Part shown: piece by piece, positions 26,269-35,526 of the stretch
Numbering within the stretch: the stretch's first letter is position 1
How the letters are laid out: each line of letters opens with the position of its first letter
NCBI GenBank assembly: GCA_964445525.1
Contig: CAYULA010000015.1
Span: 1 to 64,000 of the forward strand
Length of the DNA: 64,000 nucleotides
Origin: Penumbrarchaeum sp964445525
GTDB lineage: Archaea > Thermoplasmatota > Penumbrarchaeia > Penumbrarchaeales > Penumbrarchaeaceae
Direction of reading: 5' to 3'
Translations under genes and position numbers: made by a program
Notes under the pieces: model-generated
What the model saw: the letters and a program-made list of their open reading frames with translations, nothing else
The model's database searches: none
Told to the model about the DNA's origin: nothing

Positions 26269-28359
26269 ATGGAATCGACCTCCGGAAGGTCTTACCCCAT
26301 GGGAAAGAGCCCCTACCTTGACCTGTTCGATGAGGTTGAAGATATCGTTATCTTCCTCGACCAGGACCTCAATGTAAGGTCTGCCAATCTTTCCACGACT
26401 CTTCACACGGGTTATTCAAGGCAGGATATAATTGGTAGATCATTCGAGGAACTGTTCCATGTAGTCCTTCCGGATGGGCAAACCATAGACATAAAGGATA
26501 ATCTTGAAACCAACTACGACTCGGTTCAACTCGAGTTGATGACAGATCCCGACATGGGAAATTCCAGGTTCATCGAAGCAAGGGTCTTCCTGATCGAGAA
26601 CGGCGAAGGTGAGAGGGTCTATCTGCTGATCGGAAAGATCATACCGGAAGGATCAAGATTGAGCGTTGAACTCGAAAGATTGAAGGAGGATCAGAATGTA
26701 CTTCTGGAAAATTCCACCGATTGTGTTCTGATAATAAATAACGGTGAAGTTGAGAAGGCCAACCTGAAAGCAATGGAAACCCTGGGTTATTCCTCCCCGG
26801 AAATATGTGGAATGAAGATAACCGATTTCTTCTTTGAGAAAAGAATGGAATCACTTGATGGAATCATTCCAAAGGATGTCAGGGAAGGTTTCGAGGGTCT
26901 CCCATGCAGGAGGAAGGATGGCTCGGTGTTTCCCGCGGAGATCAATCTTATTACATTCGAGCTCAACGATAATGAGAGAGGATTTCTATTTATCAAGGAT
27001 GTTGCGGATAAAAAGAAGAGAGAGGAGAAGCTTAGATTGCTGGCCGGGATAATCGAAACCTCTGAAGATGCGGTTTTGGTTCTAGACCCCAACGGAGATC
27101 CAGTTACTGTGAATTCGGGTTTTAAAAAGATTTTTTTATTGGAGAGTCTTGAAGCGGGATGGGATCCCAAGGATATGCTTGGAGGTTCGGACGAAAAATA
27201 CCTTGAGATGATGTCATCCCTGATGGAGGGAATGAACTGGTCCGGATATAGTTCGGTCAATATCAAAGACAGGGCATTGGATATTTCAATAAAAGCCTGG
27301 CCGATGACGGATAGTTCCGGAAATGTCGATTACCTGATAATCCACTGTCGAGACGTATCGGATATCAGAAGGATCCATTCGGACATGGAACTTCTCTCTT
27401 CCATACTTTCCCACGATATCCGGAATTTCGACAAGGCAATCACGGACAACCTCACACTTCTGAAGATGGGCGTTTACGGAAAACTTGATGAGGAAAAGGC
27501 CGGAGTAATTGATAGGATCCTGAATCAATCCAGGGGAATGAACTCCTTGATAACAAATTCAAGGAAGGTTCTCCAGTCCTACAGGGAGGTTGATGGTCTG
27601 GAGGTTTTCGATCTAAGATCCGTGGTTCTTTACACAAGCGACCTGATAAGATTATCCTACCCGGAAAGGAAAATAGAAATCGATGTTGAATTCTTCGACC
27701 CTCCTCCTCTGGTGAGGGCGGATGTCCTTATCAGGGATATATTTCAGAATCTTTTCGACAACTCCGTGAAATATTCGGATGGCGATGTGAGGATCTCTGT
27801 TGAAGGTTCGGATACCAACGAAGGTTGGTATACCGTATTGGTCAGGGATGATGGAATAGGTTTGCCTCAGGGCAAGAGAGATGATCTATTTTCACTGTTC
27901 AAGGGAACCCACAAGGTATCCGGAACCGGAATGGGCCTCTACCTTGTCAAAAGGTTGATGGAAAGATTCGGCGGAAGGGTATCTTCGGATGATGTGGTCG
28001 GAAACGAGGGTTATTCGGGAGCCTGCTTCAGACTTGATTTTCCGAGGTTGAAGAACAGATCATCCATAATATGCGACACGATCAACAATGATCTATCGGA
28101 CCCGGTCAGATACCTTCTTTTCAGGAAGTATTGTAAAGAGGGGAAGGAATTCATGGAGTTTGGTGGCTATTCACACGAAATCTCTGACCTGGAATCGGCT
28201 GGAAAGATAGAATTGATAGAGAGGTTTGGCTGGAATATATCCAGGGCCATTTACGATACAATACGATTTGCGGGAGATGAGGGGGTTTACAGATATGATT
28301 TTCAGAAAAACGAGATCACCGGACCAATGGATCCGAAGGAATATGGTGATGGCAAATGA
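26269..28359 (+). CDS. PAS-domain sensor histidine kinase
   Basis: Cytoplasmic sensor kinase of 696 residues with no TM segment. Three PAS-like domains occupy about residues 20-130, 140-245 and 255-370 (DIVIFLDQDLNVRSAN, STDCVLIINNGEVEKAN, SEDAVLVLDPNGDPVTVN). The kinase core has the H-box SHDIRN (His about 382), N-box FQNLFDNSVKYSD, G1 VRDDGIGLP and G2 GTGMGLYLVKRL. About 95 residues follow the ATPase domain (CDTINNDLSDPVRYLLFRK onward) and match nothing I know. Its stop overlaps the next gene's start (ATGA), so the receiver that follows is the likely phosphorylation partner. Confidence 0.92.
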   Translation: MESTSGRSYPMGKSPYLDLFDEVEDIVIFLDQDLNVRSANLSTTLHTGYSRQDIIGRSFEELFHVVLPDGQTIDIKDNLETNYDSVQLELMTDPDMGNSRFIEARVFLIENGEGERVYLLIGKIIPEGSRLSVELERLKEDQNVLLENSTDCVLIINNGEVEKANLKAMETLGYSSPEICGMKITDFFFEKRMESLDGIIPKDVREGFEGLPCRRKDGSVFPAEINLITFELNDNERGFLFIKDVADKKKREEKLRLLAGIIETSEDAVLVLDPNGDPVTVNSGFKKIFLLESLEAGWDPKDMLGGSDEKYLEMMSSLMEGMNWSGYSSVNIKDRALDISIKAWPMTDSSGNVDYLIIHCRDVSDIRRIHSDMELLSSILSHDIRNFDKAITDNLTLLKMGVYGKLDEEKAGVIDRILNQSRGMNSLITNSRKVLQSYREVDGLEVFDLRSVVLYTSDLIRLSYPERKIEIDVEFFDPPPLVRADVLIRDIFQNLFDNSVKYSDGDVRISVEGSDTNEGWYTVLVRDDGIGLPQGKRDDLFSLFKGTHKVSGTGMGLYLVKRLMERFGGRVSSDDVVGNEGYSGACFRLDFPRLKNRSSIICDTINNDLSDPVRYLLFRKYCKEGKEFMEFGGYSHEISDLESAGKIELIERFGWNISRAIYDTIRFAGDEGVYRYDFQKNEITGPMDPKEYGDGK

Positions 28360-28754
28360 AACCTAGGGTAATGGTTGTTGAGGACCAGGAGATGGTCATG
28401 GAACAGATCTGCGACTTCCTGGAATGGATCGGGTGCGAGGTTGTTGAGAGGGCTTTTAACGGAGAAGAGGCCATCGAAAAATATGATCATTCCGGGATCG
28501 AACTGGTGACCATGGACCTTATGATGCCTGAATTGGATGGTGCCGAGGCGACAAGAAGGATCCTCCAGAATGACCCAGAAGCAAAGATAGTGGTATTCAC
28601 ATCGATAGATGTTGATTCCGATTCGGGAAAGGAGAACAGTCTTGTCAGGAAAGCATTGGATTACGGTGCAAATTCGGCTGTATGCAAATTCTCCAAAACG
28701 GGTATATCCGATGAGCTGGCAAAGATCTTCGGAAAACGGCTTGATCTGCAGTGA
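28356..28754 (+). CDS. CheY-like response regulator
   Basis: Stand-alone receiver domain of 132 residues. It has the acidic pair in MVVEDQE, phosphoacceptor in VTMDLMMPELDG (about residue 55), hydroxyl residue in VVFTSID, and Lys in VCKFSK. The start overlaps the kinase stop and the end overlaps the next start (GTGA), so the three genes are translationally coupled. There is an insertion in the alpha4 region (DVDSDSGKENSLVRKAL). No output domain is present; the zinc protein downstream is a possible effector, by inference. Confidence 0.9.
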   Translation: MKPRVMVVEDQEMVMEQICDFLEWIGCEVVERAFNGEEAIEKYDHSGIELVTMDLMMPELDGAEATRRILQNDPEAKIVVFTSIDVDSDSGKENSLVRKALDYGANSAVCKFSKTGISDELAKIFGKRLDLQ

Positions 28755-29605
28755 TTCAGATGCTGGATGAAACTCTGGAGAAAGTTGATCTATACTATTG
28801 CTTCGGCTGCCACAGGGAAGGCACCATGTCCGATTCCGGAAACAGAGAGAAAATCAGGACATGTGAGATTTGCGGTCTGAAATTCTGTCACTACTGCGGC
28901 CATGTTGACGAAGCGTCATTGTCCTTTCTCTGTGATTCATGCTGGAAGGAAAGGTCAAAGAGATTGGTTAAATCCGGTAGATACGACGAGGCAATAACCA
29001 TTCTCGAGATGCTCCAGAAATACGATGATATCGAGGAAATCGTCAGGATCAGGGAAGGTTCGAAACCCCCGGAAAGGAAACCACTCATCGATTTCGAAAG
29101 ACTTATCGTCAGAGAGGATGGAAAGCTCAGAACTGCCACAAAGATAAAGGGTATCACCATTACCGATCATTTCATTTCAACCAGGGGAAAGAAGGGACTC
29201 CTGGGTGAAGCCGGTTGGAGATTGGGTCCTGTTTTTTCGGAAATATATAAGAACTTCAGTGATAGGTTACAGCATCAGGGTTCCTATATCCTTGATACGG
29301 AAAGGGGCTCTGTTCGATCGGATGAGGTTTCTTCGGTTCAGATGATAAGGAGATACTATGTATTCGACCGTGTGAAAGTGGAAGGAAGCGTCAAGGAGAA
29401 TTGGGCTTTCAACATAGATGATACGATAATCCTTGACTCGGAGATAACTTCATCCGGTAAAGAGGGCCTGATCAGGAAATACGGGTGGGAAATTGTCACG
29501 ATATTGATCAGATTGGTCAAGGCCAGGATATCTGTTACCGGCCACTACATATACGACACCAGAAAAGGGAGCCTGCACTTCATAAAAAGCCTGAAAAGGA
29601 TATGA
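28751..29605 (+). CDS. Zinc-finger protein of unknown function in the kinase operon
   Basis: A 284-residue protein starting at GTG 28751 (or ATG 28760). The N-terminus holds about eight Cys/His in CxxC-like pairs (YYCFGCHREG, CEICGLKFCHYCGH, LCDSCWKE), suggesting two zinc sites of a B-box or RING-like kind. The remainder (about 110-284) is two similar beta-rich halves: HFISTRGKKGLLGEAGW and SSGKEGLIRKYGWE, each followed by a YI(L/Y)DT(E/R)(R/K)GS motif. This internal duplication is clear by eye. It is coupled to the receiver gene and converges on cheC2. I do not recognise the family. Confidence 0.75.
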   Translation: MIQMLDETLEKVDLYYCFGCHREGTMSDSGNREKIRTCEICGLKFCHYCGHVDEASLSFLCDSCWKERSKRLVKSGRYDEAITILEMLQKYDDIEEIVRIREGSKPPERKPLIDFERLIVREDGKLRTATKIKGITITDHFISTRGKKGLLGEAGWRLGPVFSEIYKNFSDRLQHQGSYILDTERGSVRSDEVSSVQMIRRYYVFDRVKVEGSVKENWAFNIDDTIILDSEITSSGKEGLIRKYGWEIVTILIRLVKARISVTGHYIYDTRKGSLHFIKSLKRI

Positions 29606-30247
29606 TCAGATTCCCATTATGATATCCAATCTCTCCATGATCTTTCTGAGGGAATCGATGGGTGGAATCATCATCAGATGGATCTCCAGTTTCTTTGTCC
29701 TCTCCCCCGCCTCACAGTGGAAGATCATTGCCGTCTCGTTTTCCTCCTCGAAATGAAGCATGACATACTCCATTACTGCAGTGGCCATATCAAAGGCCAT
29801 CTGAGGCGGTTCAGGGACAAGTGAAACGGCCATGAACTCGGCAAGTGCATCGGAATAGGAACAGGCAAGAATATTTCCGACTTCCATCAAAGCAGATTCA
29901 TCTATGGAAGAGAATATCTTGGTGGCACCGAGATCCCGGTCCATCAGAATGTCCAGTAAGGCCATCGCAGATTCCCTGGGGATCATGACAAGGAAGTTGT
30001 TCGGGATGTCACCCTTGATCTGAAGGAATACGCCTACAACAAGATTGTTGGAACCTATCATTTCTATTGCTTCCTCCACCGGTAAGATATCCACTGTCGG
30101 CACGTCCATATCTATTCGTTTATTGAGCATATCGCTGAGAGCCGAAACGGCATGACCCGTTCCCAGGTTTGCGATTTCACCCAATGCTTCCATGTGGATC
30201 GGGGTTACTTCCATATCCAATCCCTCTATCATCTCTATCTGGTTCAT
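29606..30247 (-). CDS. cheC: CheC-family CheY phosphatase (second copy)
   Basis: CheC phosphatase of 213 residues. Both active-site motifs of the type E-x-x-N are intact: EALGEIANLGTGHAVSAL near the N-terminus and SALMEVGNILACSYSDAL in the middle. It would dephosphorylate CheY-P during adaptation. It is the last gene of the minus-strand che operon, 1 base after the unknown gene, with GGAGTG before its ATG. A second CheC lies at 32775, so this operon has two, and a divergent CheC-like protein follows cheW. Confidence 0.92.
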   Translation of the reverse strand: MNQIEMIEGLDMEVTPIHMEALGEIANLGTGHAVSALSDMLNKRIDMDVPTVDILPVEEAIEMIGSNNLVVGVFLQIKGDIPNNFLVMIPRESAMALLDILMDRDLGATKIFSSIDESALMEVGNILACSYSDALAEFMAVSLVPEPPQMAFDMATAVMEYVMLHFEEENETAMIFHCEAGERTKKLEIHLMMIPPIDSLRKIMERLDIIMGI

Positions 30248-30248
30248 A

Positions 30249-31205
30249 TCAACACACTCCTTTGTTCTGATTATCTTCGTCGAACTCTATGGTGACCTCT
30301 TCGGTGAGGTCCTTGGGCTTCCTTTCATCCCCTCTCCGATCCCTTAGACAGGACCTTATTTTCAGGTTTTGATTCAGTATCGAATTGAAAAATGAGGGAC
30401 CTTCATCTTCCTCCAGTACCTCTCTTGGTGCTGGAGGCAGGCTCGGTGGCAGGGGGCTGTATTCCTTGACATCCTCCAGAATTGGAAGATAGATGAAGTT
30501 GCCGAACCTGGAGAGGAGGTCCCAACCTTCCTTGAATGTGATCTCGTCCGCGGAATGGATCAACAGGTTTGCATCAAGCACTATGGACCTGGATGCGGGG
30601 TATTCCTCGAACAACCTGTTCAGATGGGGTTTCACCGTATGAACTTTGATACCTTTCAGTCTATGGAGGTCCTTTGCGGCCTTTAGGGTAAGCGTGATGG
30701 CCATCCTGAGACTATCCCTGATAACCTCATTAAGACCTCTTGAATCCAACTTACTCAGGGTTCTGATCTTTACAAAGGATTCGGACAAATAATCGATCAT
30801 GTTCTTTCTAAGAGTCCTTTTGATCTCCATGTTGTTTATGGATGCAGGAGGATTCCCGGACAGCACGATATAATCGTTGGTCAGTGAAAGTACTTTGGCC
30901 GGTTGCACTCTTGATAGGGAGTCGATTTCCCTGAGGGATATAACCGTTGACGGAAGTCTCATCAGAGATCGATCCATAATCTTCATAACCAGATCCTCTT
31001 CGGGATCGATGAGGAATAGAAGGGCGACGTTCATCCGCTTTATATTGATTGGCAGACCATCCGTTGCATAGAGCAGTATGGAGCCGTCTACCTCCATCAG
31101 GTCCTTTGAAAGACGAATGGTTCCTTCCCAAATTTCGGCAAGGACCGTTCTCTGAGGAATCCTTTCCTTCACATCCGATCCGGGATCCGGGGGCATCTTA
31201 TTCAT
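30249..31205 (-). CDS. Unknown protein inside the che operon, next to the MamK-like actin
   Basis: A 318-residue soluble protein that I do not recognise. The first half is alpha/beta (TIRLSKDLMEVDGSILLYATDG, VALLFLIDPEEDLVMKIMD, KVLSLTNDYIVLSGNPP). A helical region follows (about 130-185), then SRSIVLDANLLIHSADE and a proline-rich, charged C-terminal tail (PLPPSLPPAPREVLEEDEG) suited to protein binding. There is no TM or signal peptide. It sits 7 bases after the actin-like gene and 1 base before cheC2, so it is co-transcribed. An adaptor or regulator of the actin-like filament is one guess; this is inference only. Confidence 0.8.
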   Translation of the reverse strand: MNKMPPDPGSDVKERIPQRTVLAEIWEGTIRLSKDLMEVDGSILLYATDGLPINIKRMNVALLFLIDPEEDLVMKIMDRSLMRLPSTVISLREIDSLSRVQPAKVLSLTNDYIVLSGNPPASINNMEIKRTLRKNMIDYLSESFVKIRTLSKLDSRGLNEVIRDSLRMAITLTLKAAKDLHRLKGIKVHTVKPHLNRLFEEYPASRSIVLDANLLIHSADEITFKEGWDLLSRFGNFIYLPILEDVKEYSPLPPSLPPAPREVLEEDEGPSFFNSILNQNLKIRSCLRDRRGDERKPKDLTEEVTIEFDEDNQNKGVC

Positions 31206-31212
31206 TTCCTTA

Positions 31213-32241
31213 TCATTCCATCTTCAGTTGATTCCAATGATCCTGGGGCATGTCCTTTGCCAGTATCATACAGCCTCTGGCACCGGTATAGATGTGGTCA
31301 TCCACAAGTGAGATCCTCACATCCCCCAGAGAGGATAACCTGCCCTGCAGATATTCCTTAAGTCCCTTCAGCCTGGAGAGCCTTCCCGCAAGAACTACAT
31401 TCTTTTTTATTTCGGACTGGAATTCGGGATCATACGATGAGATCAGACCCTTAATTGCATTTACCAGGTCTTCCATTACGGATTCGCATCCTCCTTTCAC
31501 CTCCTCTGTGATATCGATGTTCTTGTCCTTTCCATCAAGGGGAACCGATACCTCGATCCTTTTTTTGGGGTCTCCGACGAAACCGTATTCCTCCTTCCAT
31601 TTCTGAACCATGTTCATCGTTATGCCGGCACCCTTGTAGCTCTTCATGATCCGGTTGTAGATCTCCTCATCAATGTGATCACCCGCCTTGTTCAGGGATA
31701 CCTCGTCGCTGGATTCGGGAAATGTACCATGCATTCTGCAGAGATCTATGGTCCCCGCTCCCATATCTATGATGAGAGAATTGTTCATCTTCTCGGTTGC
31801 ATAGGAGACAGCGAAAGGTTCGCTTACCACCATGATATTTTCCGTGATCTCCCTTGCCACTTCGAGCAGAGTCGTCTTGTTGATGTGATCCGTCTGTGCC
31901 GGTGCCCCCACGATGGCAAAGATTTCCGGGTCCTTGAGGTCACTTTTTGCAAGGTTGATGGCATGTCGAAGAATCTCACCCGCAGCCTTCTTTTCCTTCT
32001 CATCGTCTTTCAGGATCCCCTTCTCCAGAGGTTTGCACATATCCAGAGACAGGCGCATCTTCAGCGCCTCATCACCAAAGAGGATCTCTTTTTTGATCAT
32101 CTTCTTTGCAATCATATCCTTTGGCCAGCCCACAACTGTAGGAATTTCTCCCTTGTATTCGTTCGATGCCAGTATAGCGGTCTTTGATGTTCCAAGGTCT
32201 ATACCGACGAACAATTTTCTTTCGCTTTTCTTATCTGCCAT
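31213..32241 (-). CDS. MamK-like actin ATPase within the chemotaxis operon
   Basis: Actin/Hsp70-superfamily ATPase of 342 residues. It shows phosphate-1 LFVGIDLGTSKTAILA, phosphate-2 LIIDMGAGTIDLC, and adenosine motif NVVLAGRLSRLKGL. Beyond general actin motifs it carries segments I recall from the magnetosome filament protein MamK: VVGWPKD, GDEALKMR, FAIVGAPAQ, VVSEPFAVSYA, LNKAGDHIDEEI, and the C-terminal ARGCMILAKDMPQDHW. It lies between cheD (18 bases) and an unknown gene (7 bases) in one operon. MamK has been linked to a chemoreceptor-like protein in magnetotactic bacteria. A filament that positions chemosensory arrays or archaella is a reasonable inference. Confidence 0.88.
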   Translation of the reverse strand: MADKKSERKLFVGIDLGTSKTAILASNEYKGEIPTVVGWPKDMIAKKMIKKEILFGDEALKMRLSLDMCKPLEKGILKDDEKEKKAAGEILRHAINLAKSDLKDPEIFAIVGAPAQTDHINKTTLLEVAREITENIMVVSEPFAVSYATEKMNNSLIIDMGAGTIDLCRMHGTFPESSDEVSLNKAGDHIDEEIYNRIMKSYKGAGITMNMVQKWKEEYGFVGDPKKRIEVSVPLDGKDKNIDITEEVKGGCESVMEDLVNAIKGLISSYDPEFQSEIKKNVVLAGRLSRLKGLKEYLQGRLSSLGDVRISLVDDHIYTGARGCMILAKDMPQDHWNQLKME

Positions 32242-32259
32242 GCATACAGCCTCCCATTT

Positions 32260-32778
32260 TCAAATGATGCTCGTAACATATCTTTCCGAACCACTCAATC
32301 CGGGATCAACGATCTTTATCGTCAATTCCCTTGTATCCACATTGAATGTGATGGTCCTCCCCTTCTTTCCCCCAAGATCCTCCGATCTCAGATGTATTCC
32401 ATATCTTTTCAGGTTGATCTTCAATGATTCGATATTTCTCGTGGAAATATCCATTATGGCTGAATTACCACCCGGTCTTTTGAACATGCTGGCTCCCCCG
32501 GCGGCCTTTGCCTCGAGGTCCCTCAGGGGGCAGCCTTGACTCTTCATCTCATCCACCATTATATCCAGGCAGGTGTCAGCGTATTTTGCCGGTTTTAGGG
32601 GTTGACTCTTCCTGGCGGATTTTGAATCCGGGAGCATGAAATGACCGAGAACCGCAACCGGTTTCCATTTGCTGTACAATACGATACCTATGCAGCTTCC
32701 CAGGCCTATTGTCGTTAATCTGGTGCCTTCATTTCCAGCCTTGAAATCGGCTATTCCTACAACTATCTCCCTATTCAA
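32260..32778 (-). CDS. cheD: CheD chemoreceptor glutamine deamidase
   Basis: CheD of 172 residues, which deamidates glutamines on chemoreceptors and binds CheC to raise its phosphatase activity. The catalytic Cys is in TIGLGSCIGIVLY, His in LGHFMLPDS, and the Thr in the GRTITFNVDTRE segment. KAAGGASMFKRPG is a further family motif. It overlaps the end of cheC by 4 bases, as expected for a CheC-CheD pair. The receptors it should act on are not in the window. Confidence 0.95.
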   Translation of the reverse strand: MNREIVVGIADFKAGNEGTRLTTIGLGSCIGIVLYSKWKPVAVLGHFMLPDSKSARKSQPLKPAKYADTCLDIMVDEMKSQGCPLRDLEAKAAGGASMFKRPGGNSAIMDISTRNIESLKINLKRYGIHLRSEDLGGKKGRTITFNVDTRELTIKIVDPGLSGSERYVTSII

Positions 32779-33419
32779 AGATTGGACACTCCAAGTTTTT
32801 CAAGCAAATTCCCCACAGAACTCTTGAATGGAACGATGTAGAACTTGGTATCCGCCTCGAGTTCGCTTGCCTTCAAATGAGCATCCAGAAGTATTGCCTC
32901 CGGATGTATCTCATCGGCATGGGGTCCGAGGTCACCAGCCGTGAGCCCCATCTTCATCTTTTTGGGTGTTGAAGGTGTCATTTTGAAATCCAGAAGGGAA
33001 GCGAAGGCGTCCGCGGCCTGGGAGACAAGTATATTGGAAACCTCCTGAATGGCGGAATCCATCATCTCCCTGGTCATCTCATCGATCTCACCAGGGGATT
33101 CGGGGCTTCCCGTGACCAGGAAATTTCCCAGCGTGTTCTTTGTCTCACCCGAGAAATGCAGAATTATTACACTGTTTATCTCCCCGTTGAGGGTAAGCAT
33201 GTAGTTTACACCCTCTTCATCTGTTGTGAGTAATTTATTGAATTCCACCATTGGAACGATATCTATACCAGGAAGGGAAAGGTCAACTCTTCCTCCCAGC
33301 ATTTCTGACAGGGCGGTCGCCGCATGCGATGCACCGATGTTCCCGACCTCTCTCAAGGCATCCAGTTGCATTTCCGATAGTTCAAGTTTCATTTTGGTCA
33401 TTCCTCCTTTAATGGTCAT
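32775..33419 (-). CDS. cheC: CheC CheY-phosphate phosphatase
   Basis: CheC of 214 residues with both phosphatase motifs intact: DALREVGNIGASHAATAL and SAIQEVSNILVSQAADAF. It removes phosphate from CheY and pairs with CheD, whose gene overlaps it by 4 bases. The start at 33419 overlaps the cheA stop (ATGA) and has GGAGG upstream. An ATG at 33392 has its own AGGAGG, so two starts are possible. It is one of two catalytic CheC copies in the operon. Confidence 0.95.
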   Translation of the reverse strand: MTIKGGMTKMKLELSEMQLDALREVGNIGASHAATALSEMLGGRVDLSLPGIDIVPMVEFNKLLTTDEEGVNYMLTLNGEINSVIILHFSGETKNTLGNFLVTGSPESPGEIDEMTREMMDSAIQEVSNILVSQAADAFASLLDFKMTPSTPKKMKMGLTAGDLGPHADEIHPEAILLDAHLKASELEADTKFYIVPFKSSVGNLLEKLGVSNL

Positions 33420-35515
33420 AATTGTCCTCCACCTCTTTGAGAGAGAAGGGAATGGATATCCAGAATCAAAATAACGCTGCCATCTCCGAGAATCGTCGCA
33501 CCGGCAAATCCGATAACGCCCTGCAGACTCTCCCCGAAACTTTTGATCACTATCTCCTGCTGTCCCAGAAGATTGTTGACTATCAGAGCGGTTTCCCGTC
33601 CAGAGTGCTCCAATATTACTATCTCTCCCTCACCGGAGATATCATCAAGTGAACTTTCAAGGTTATTCTGGAAGAGGTCCTCCAGACAAACAAGTGGAAT
33701 GGATTTGTTCCTTACAACAATAACATTGCTGTTCATTACCCTGGAAACCGGGTAATCTTTCAGGTCGAGGATTTCCTTGACACTTGACAGAGGTATGGCG
33801 AATTTCTCCTCATTGCATTGTATCAAAAGAGCCTGGACAATGGCCATCGTTATCGGAAGCGCCATGGAGATGGTGGTTCCTTTTCCCACCTCGGACTTTA
33901 CGCTCAAGATACCCCCGATGGAATCGAGTGCAAAGGAAACCGCATCCATACCCACCCCCCTGCCCGAAGTGTCCGTAACTTTATCTGCGGTTGAGAAACC
34001 TGCCTGAAAGATAAGCTTCTGGGCCTCCTCGTCTGTCATCTCGGCAGCACGATCCCTGGAGATCAGTTCCTTCGAGACTGCTATGTTTTTCAACTTATCC
34101 GGGTCAAGGCCCTTTCCGTCATCACTCACTGAAATGATCACCGTGTTCTTCTCCCTCACAGCGGAAAGTTCAACCCGGCCAGCCTTGGGTTTGCCAGCAT
34201 TCAGCCTTTCCTCTTCCGATTCGATCCCGTGGTCCACGGAATTTCTCAAAAGGTGTACGAGCGGGTCTCCGATCTCGTCAATTACGGTCCTGTCGAGTTC
34301 AATGTCTCCGCCCTTCATCACGAATTCTACATCCTTGTCCAGTTTCCTTGCGAGGTCCCTGACCATTCTGGGAAACCTATTGAAATGGAAATCAAGGGGG
34401 ATCAATCTCGCTGCCATGATCTTTTCCTGTAATTCCGATGTGATCCTGTTCACCGATTCGAGGCTGTCGGTCAGATCCTTGTCTTTTACCCTGTCAGCGA
34501 TGACCATCAGCCTGCCCTTGTTGATAACGAGTTCTCCTATCAGATTCATAAGGTTATCCAGATGGCTGAGGTTGACACGTATATGGGTCGTCTTCTTCCT
34601 TGACCTCTCTTTTTTGGTTTTATCCGTTACTTTTTTGTTGATCATTTCTTTCTCTGCCTTTATGGCCTCTTCCCTCTCCTTCAATTCCTGATGGCTCCTG
34701 TTCATCAGGGCCAATATTTCTTCATCGGAAAAACTGACAAGCTGGATGGATGTGAGTTCTCCTATGGATGTCAAAAATTTCGCTATCTCCTCTTTTTCCT
34801 GGCCCTTGATCTTCATAAGGAATATATCCCCGGAGGAGACGTTATCGAGTTCCTCTTCGAAAGGAAAACTTGATGTGACCTCAGATCCCAACTCCTTGAG
34901 ACCGTTTATGATCTGAAATATCCGAATTGATGCCATCTGGCAGTCTTCGGCGACCTTGAAGGCCCATGCCGATTCATTATAATCGAGCTTCTTCAGATCA
35001 CTATCCATGTAATTCCTTATCCGGGGGTTCACGGATTGTTCTGTGACATCAGTCTCGGATTCCCGGTCATCAAATGTTGAATCCTCTTCCTCTTCCCCCG
35101 ATTCCATTTTACCGGGTGCTTCTTCCACCTTTCCGGATTTCATTTTCTCCAGTTCGGAGATAATATCGGTGGGATCAAAGCTTGTCTCACCCTCTTCCTC
35201 GATCTCGTCGGTCATTATCTCCAGTGCATCCAGGCATTTGAAGAGCAGATCCGATAACTCGAGGGTCACCTCATTTTTTCCCGATCTGATTGTATCCAGC
35301 GACGACTCCAGGGTATGGGTTAGATTGGCGACGGGTATGTAACCCATTGTTGAAGACATTCCCTTGAATGTATGAGCTATCCTGAAGATGTTGTTGACAA
35401 CTTCCTGCTTGTCCTGTGTCTGTTCAAGGTTTACAAGGAGCTGGTTCATCTGTTCAAGATTCTCTCTTGCCTCGATGAGGTATATTTCCTTGTATGCTTG
35501 GTTATCTTCTGACAT
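33416..35515 (-). CDS. cheA: CheA chemotaxis histidine kinase
   Basis: Central chemotaxis kinase of 699 residues. Domains in order: HPt P1 with phospho-His near residue 48 (FRIAHTFKGMSSTMGY), an acidic linker, and a P2-like receiver-binding region (about 180-270). P3 dimerisation follows (NLSHLDNLMNLIGELVINKGRL), then the P4 ATPase with N-box HLLRNSVDHGIE, G1 VSDDGKGLDP and G2 GRGVGMDAV. The C-terminal P5 CheW-like domain (about 560-699) has FAIPLSSVKEIL. It is cytoplasmic, coupled to receptors by CheW, and phosphorylates CheY and CheB. It lies 11 bases after cheB. Confidence 0.97.
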   Translation of the reverse strand: MSEDNQAYKEIYLIEARENLEQMNQLLVNLEQTQDKQEVVNNIFRIAHTFKGMSSTMGYIPVANLTHTLESSLDTIRSGKNEVTLELSDLLFKCLDALEIMTDEIEEEGETSFDPTDIISELEKMKSGKVEEAPGKMESGEEEEDSTFDDRESETDVTEQSVNPRIRNYMDSDLKKLDYNESAWAFKVAEDCQMASIRIFQIINGLKELGSEVTSSFPFEEELDNVSSGDIFLMKIKGQEKEEIAKFLTSIGELTSIQLVSFSDEEILALMNRSHQELKEREEAIKAEKEMINKKVTDKTKKERSRKKTTHIRVNLSHLDNLMNLIGELVINKGRLMVIADRVKDKDLTDSLESVNRITSELQEKIMAARLIPLDFHFNRFPRMVRDLARKLDKDVEFVMKGGDIELDRTVIDEIGDPLVHLLRNSVDHGIESEEERLNAGKPKAGRVELSAVREKNTVIISVSDDGKGLDPDKLKNIAVSKELISRDRAAEMTDEEAQKLIFQAGFSTADKVTDTSGRGVGMDAVSFALDSIGGILSVKSEVGKGTTISMALPITMAIVQALLIQCNEEKFAIPLSSVKEILDLKDYPVSRVMNSNVIVVRNKSIPLVCLEDLFQNNLESSLDDISGEGEIVILEHSGRETALIVNNLLGQQEIVIKSFGESLQGVIGFAGATILGDGSVILILDIHSLLSQRGGGQL

Positions 35516-35526
35516 ATAATAGCCTC

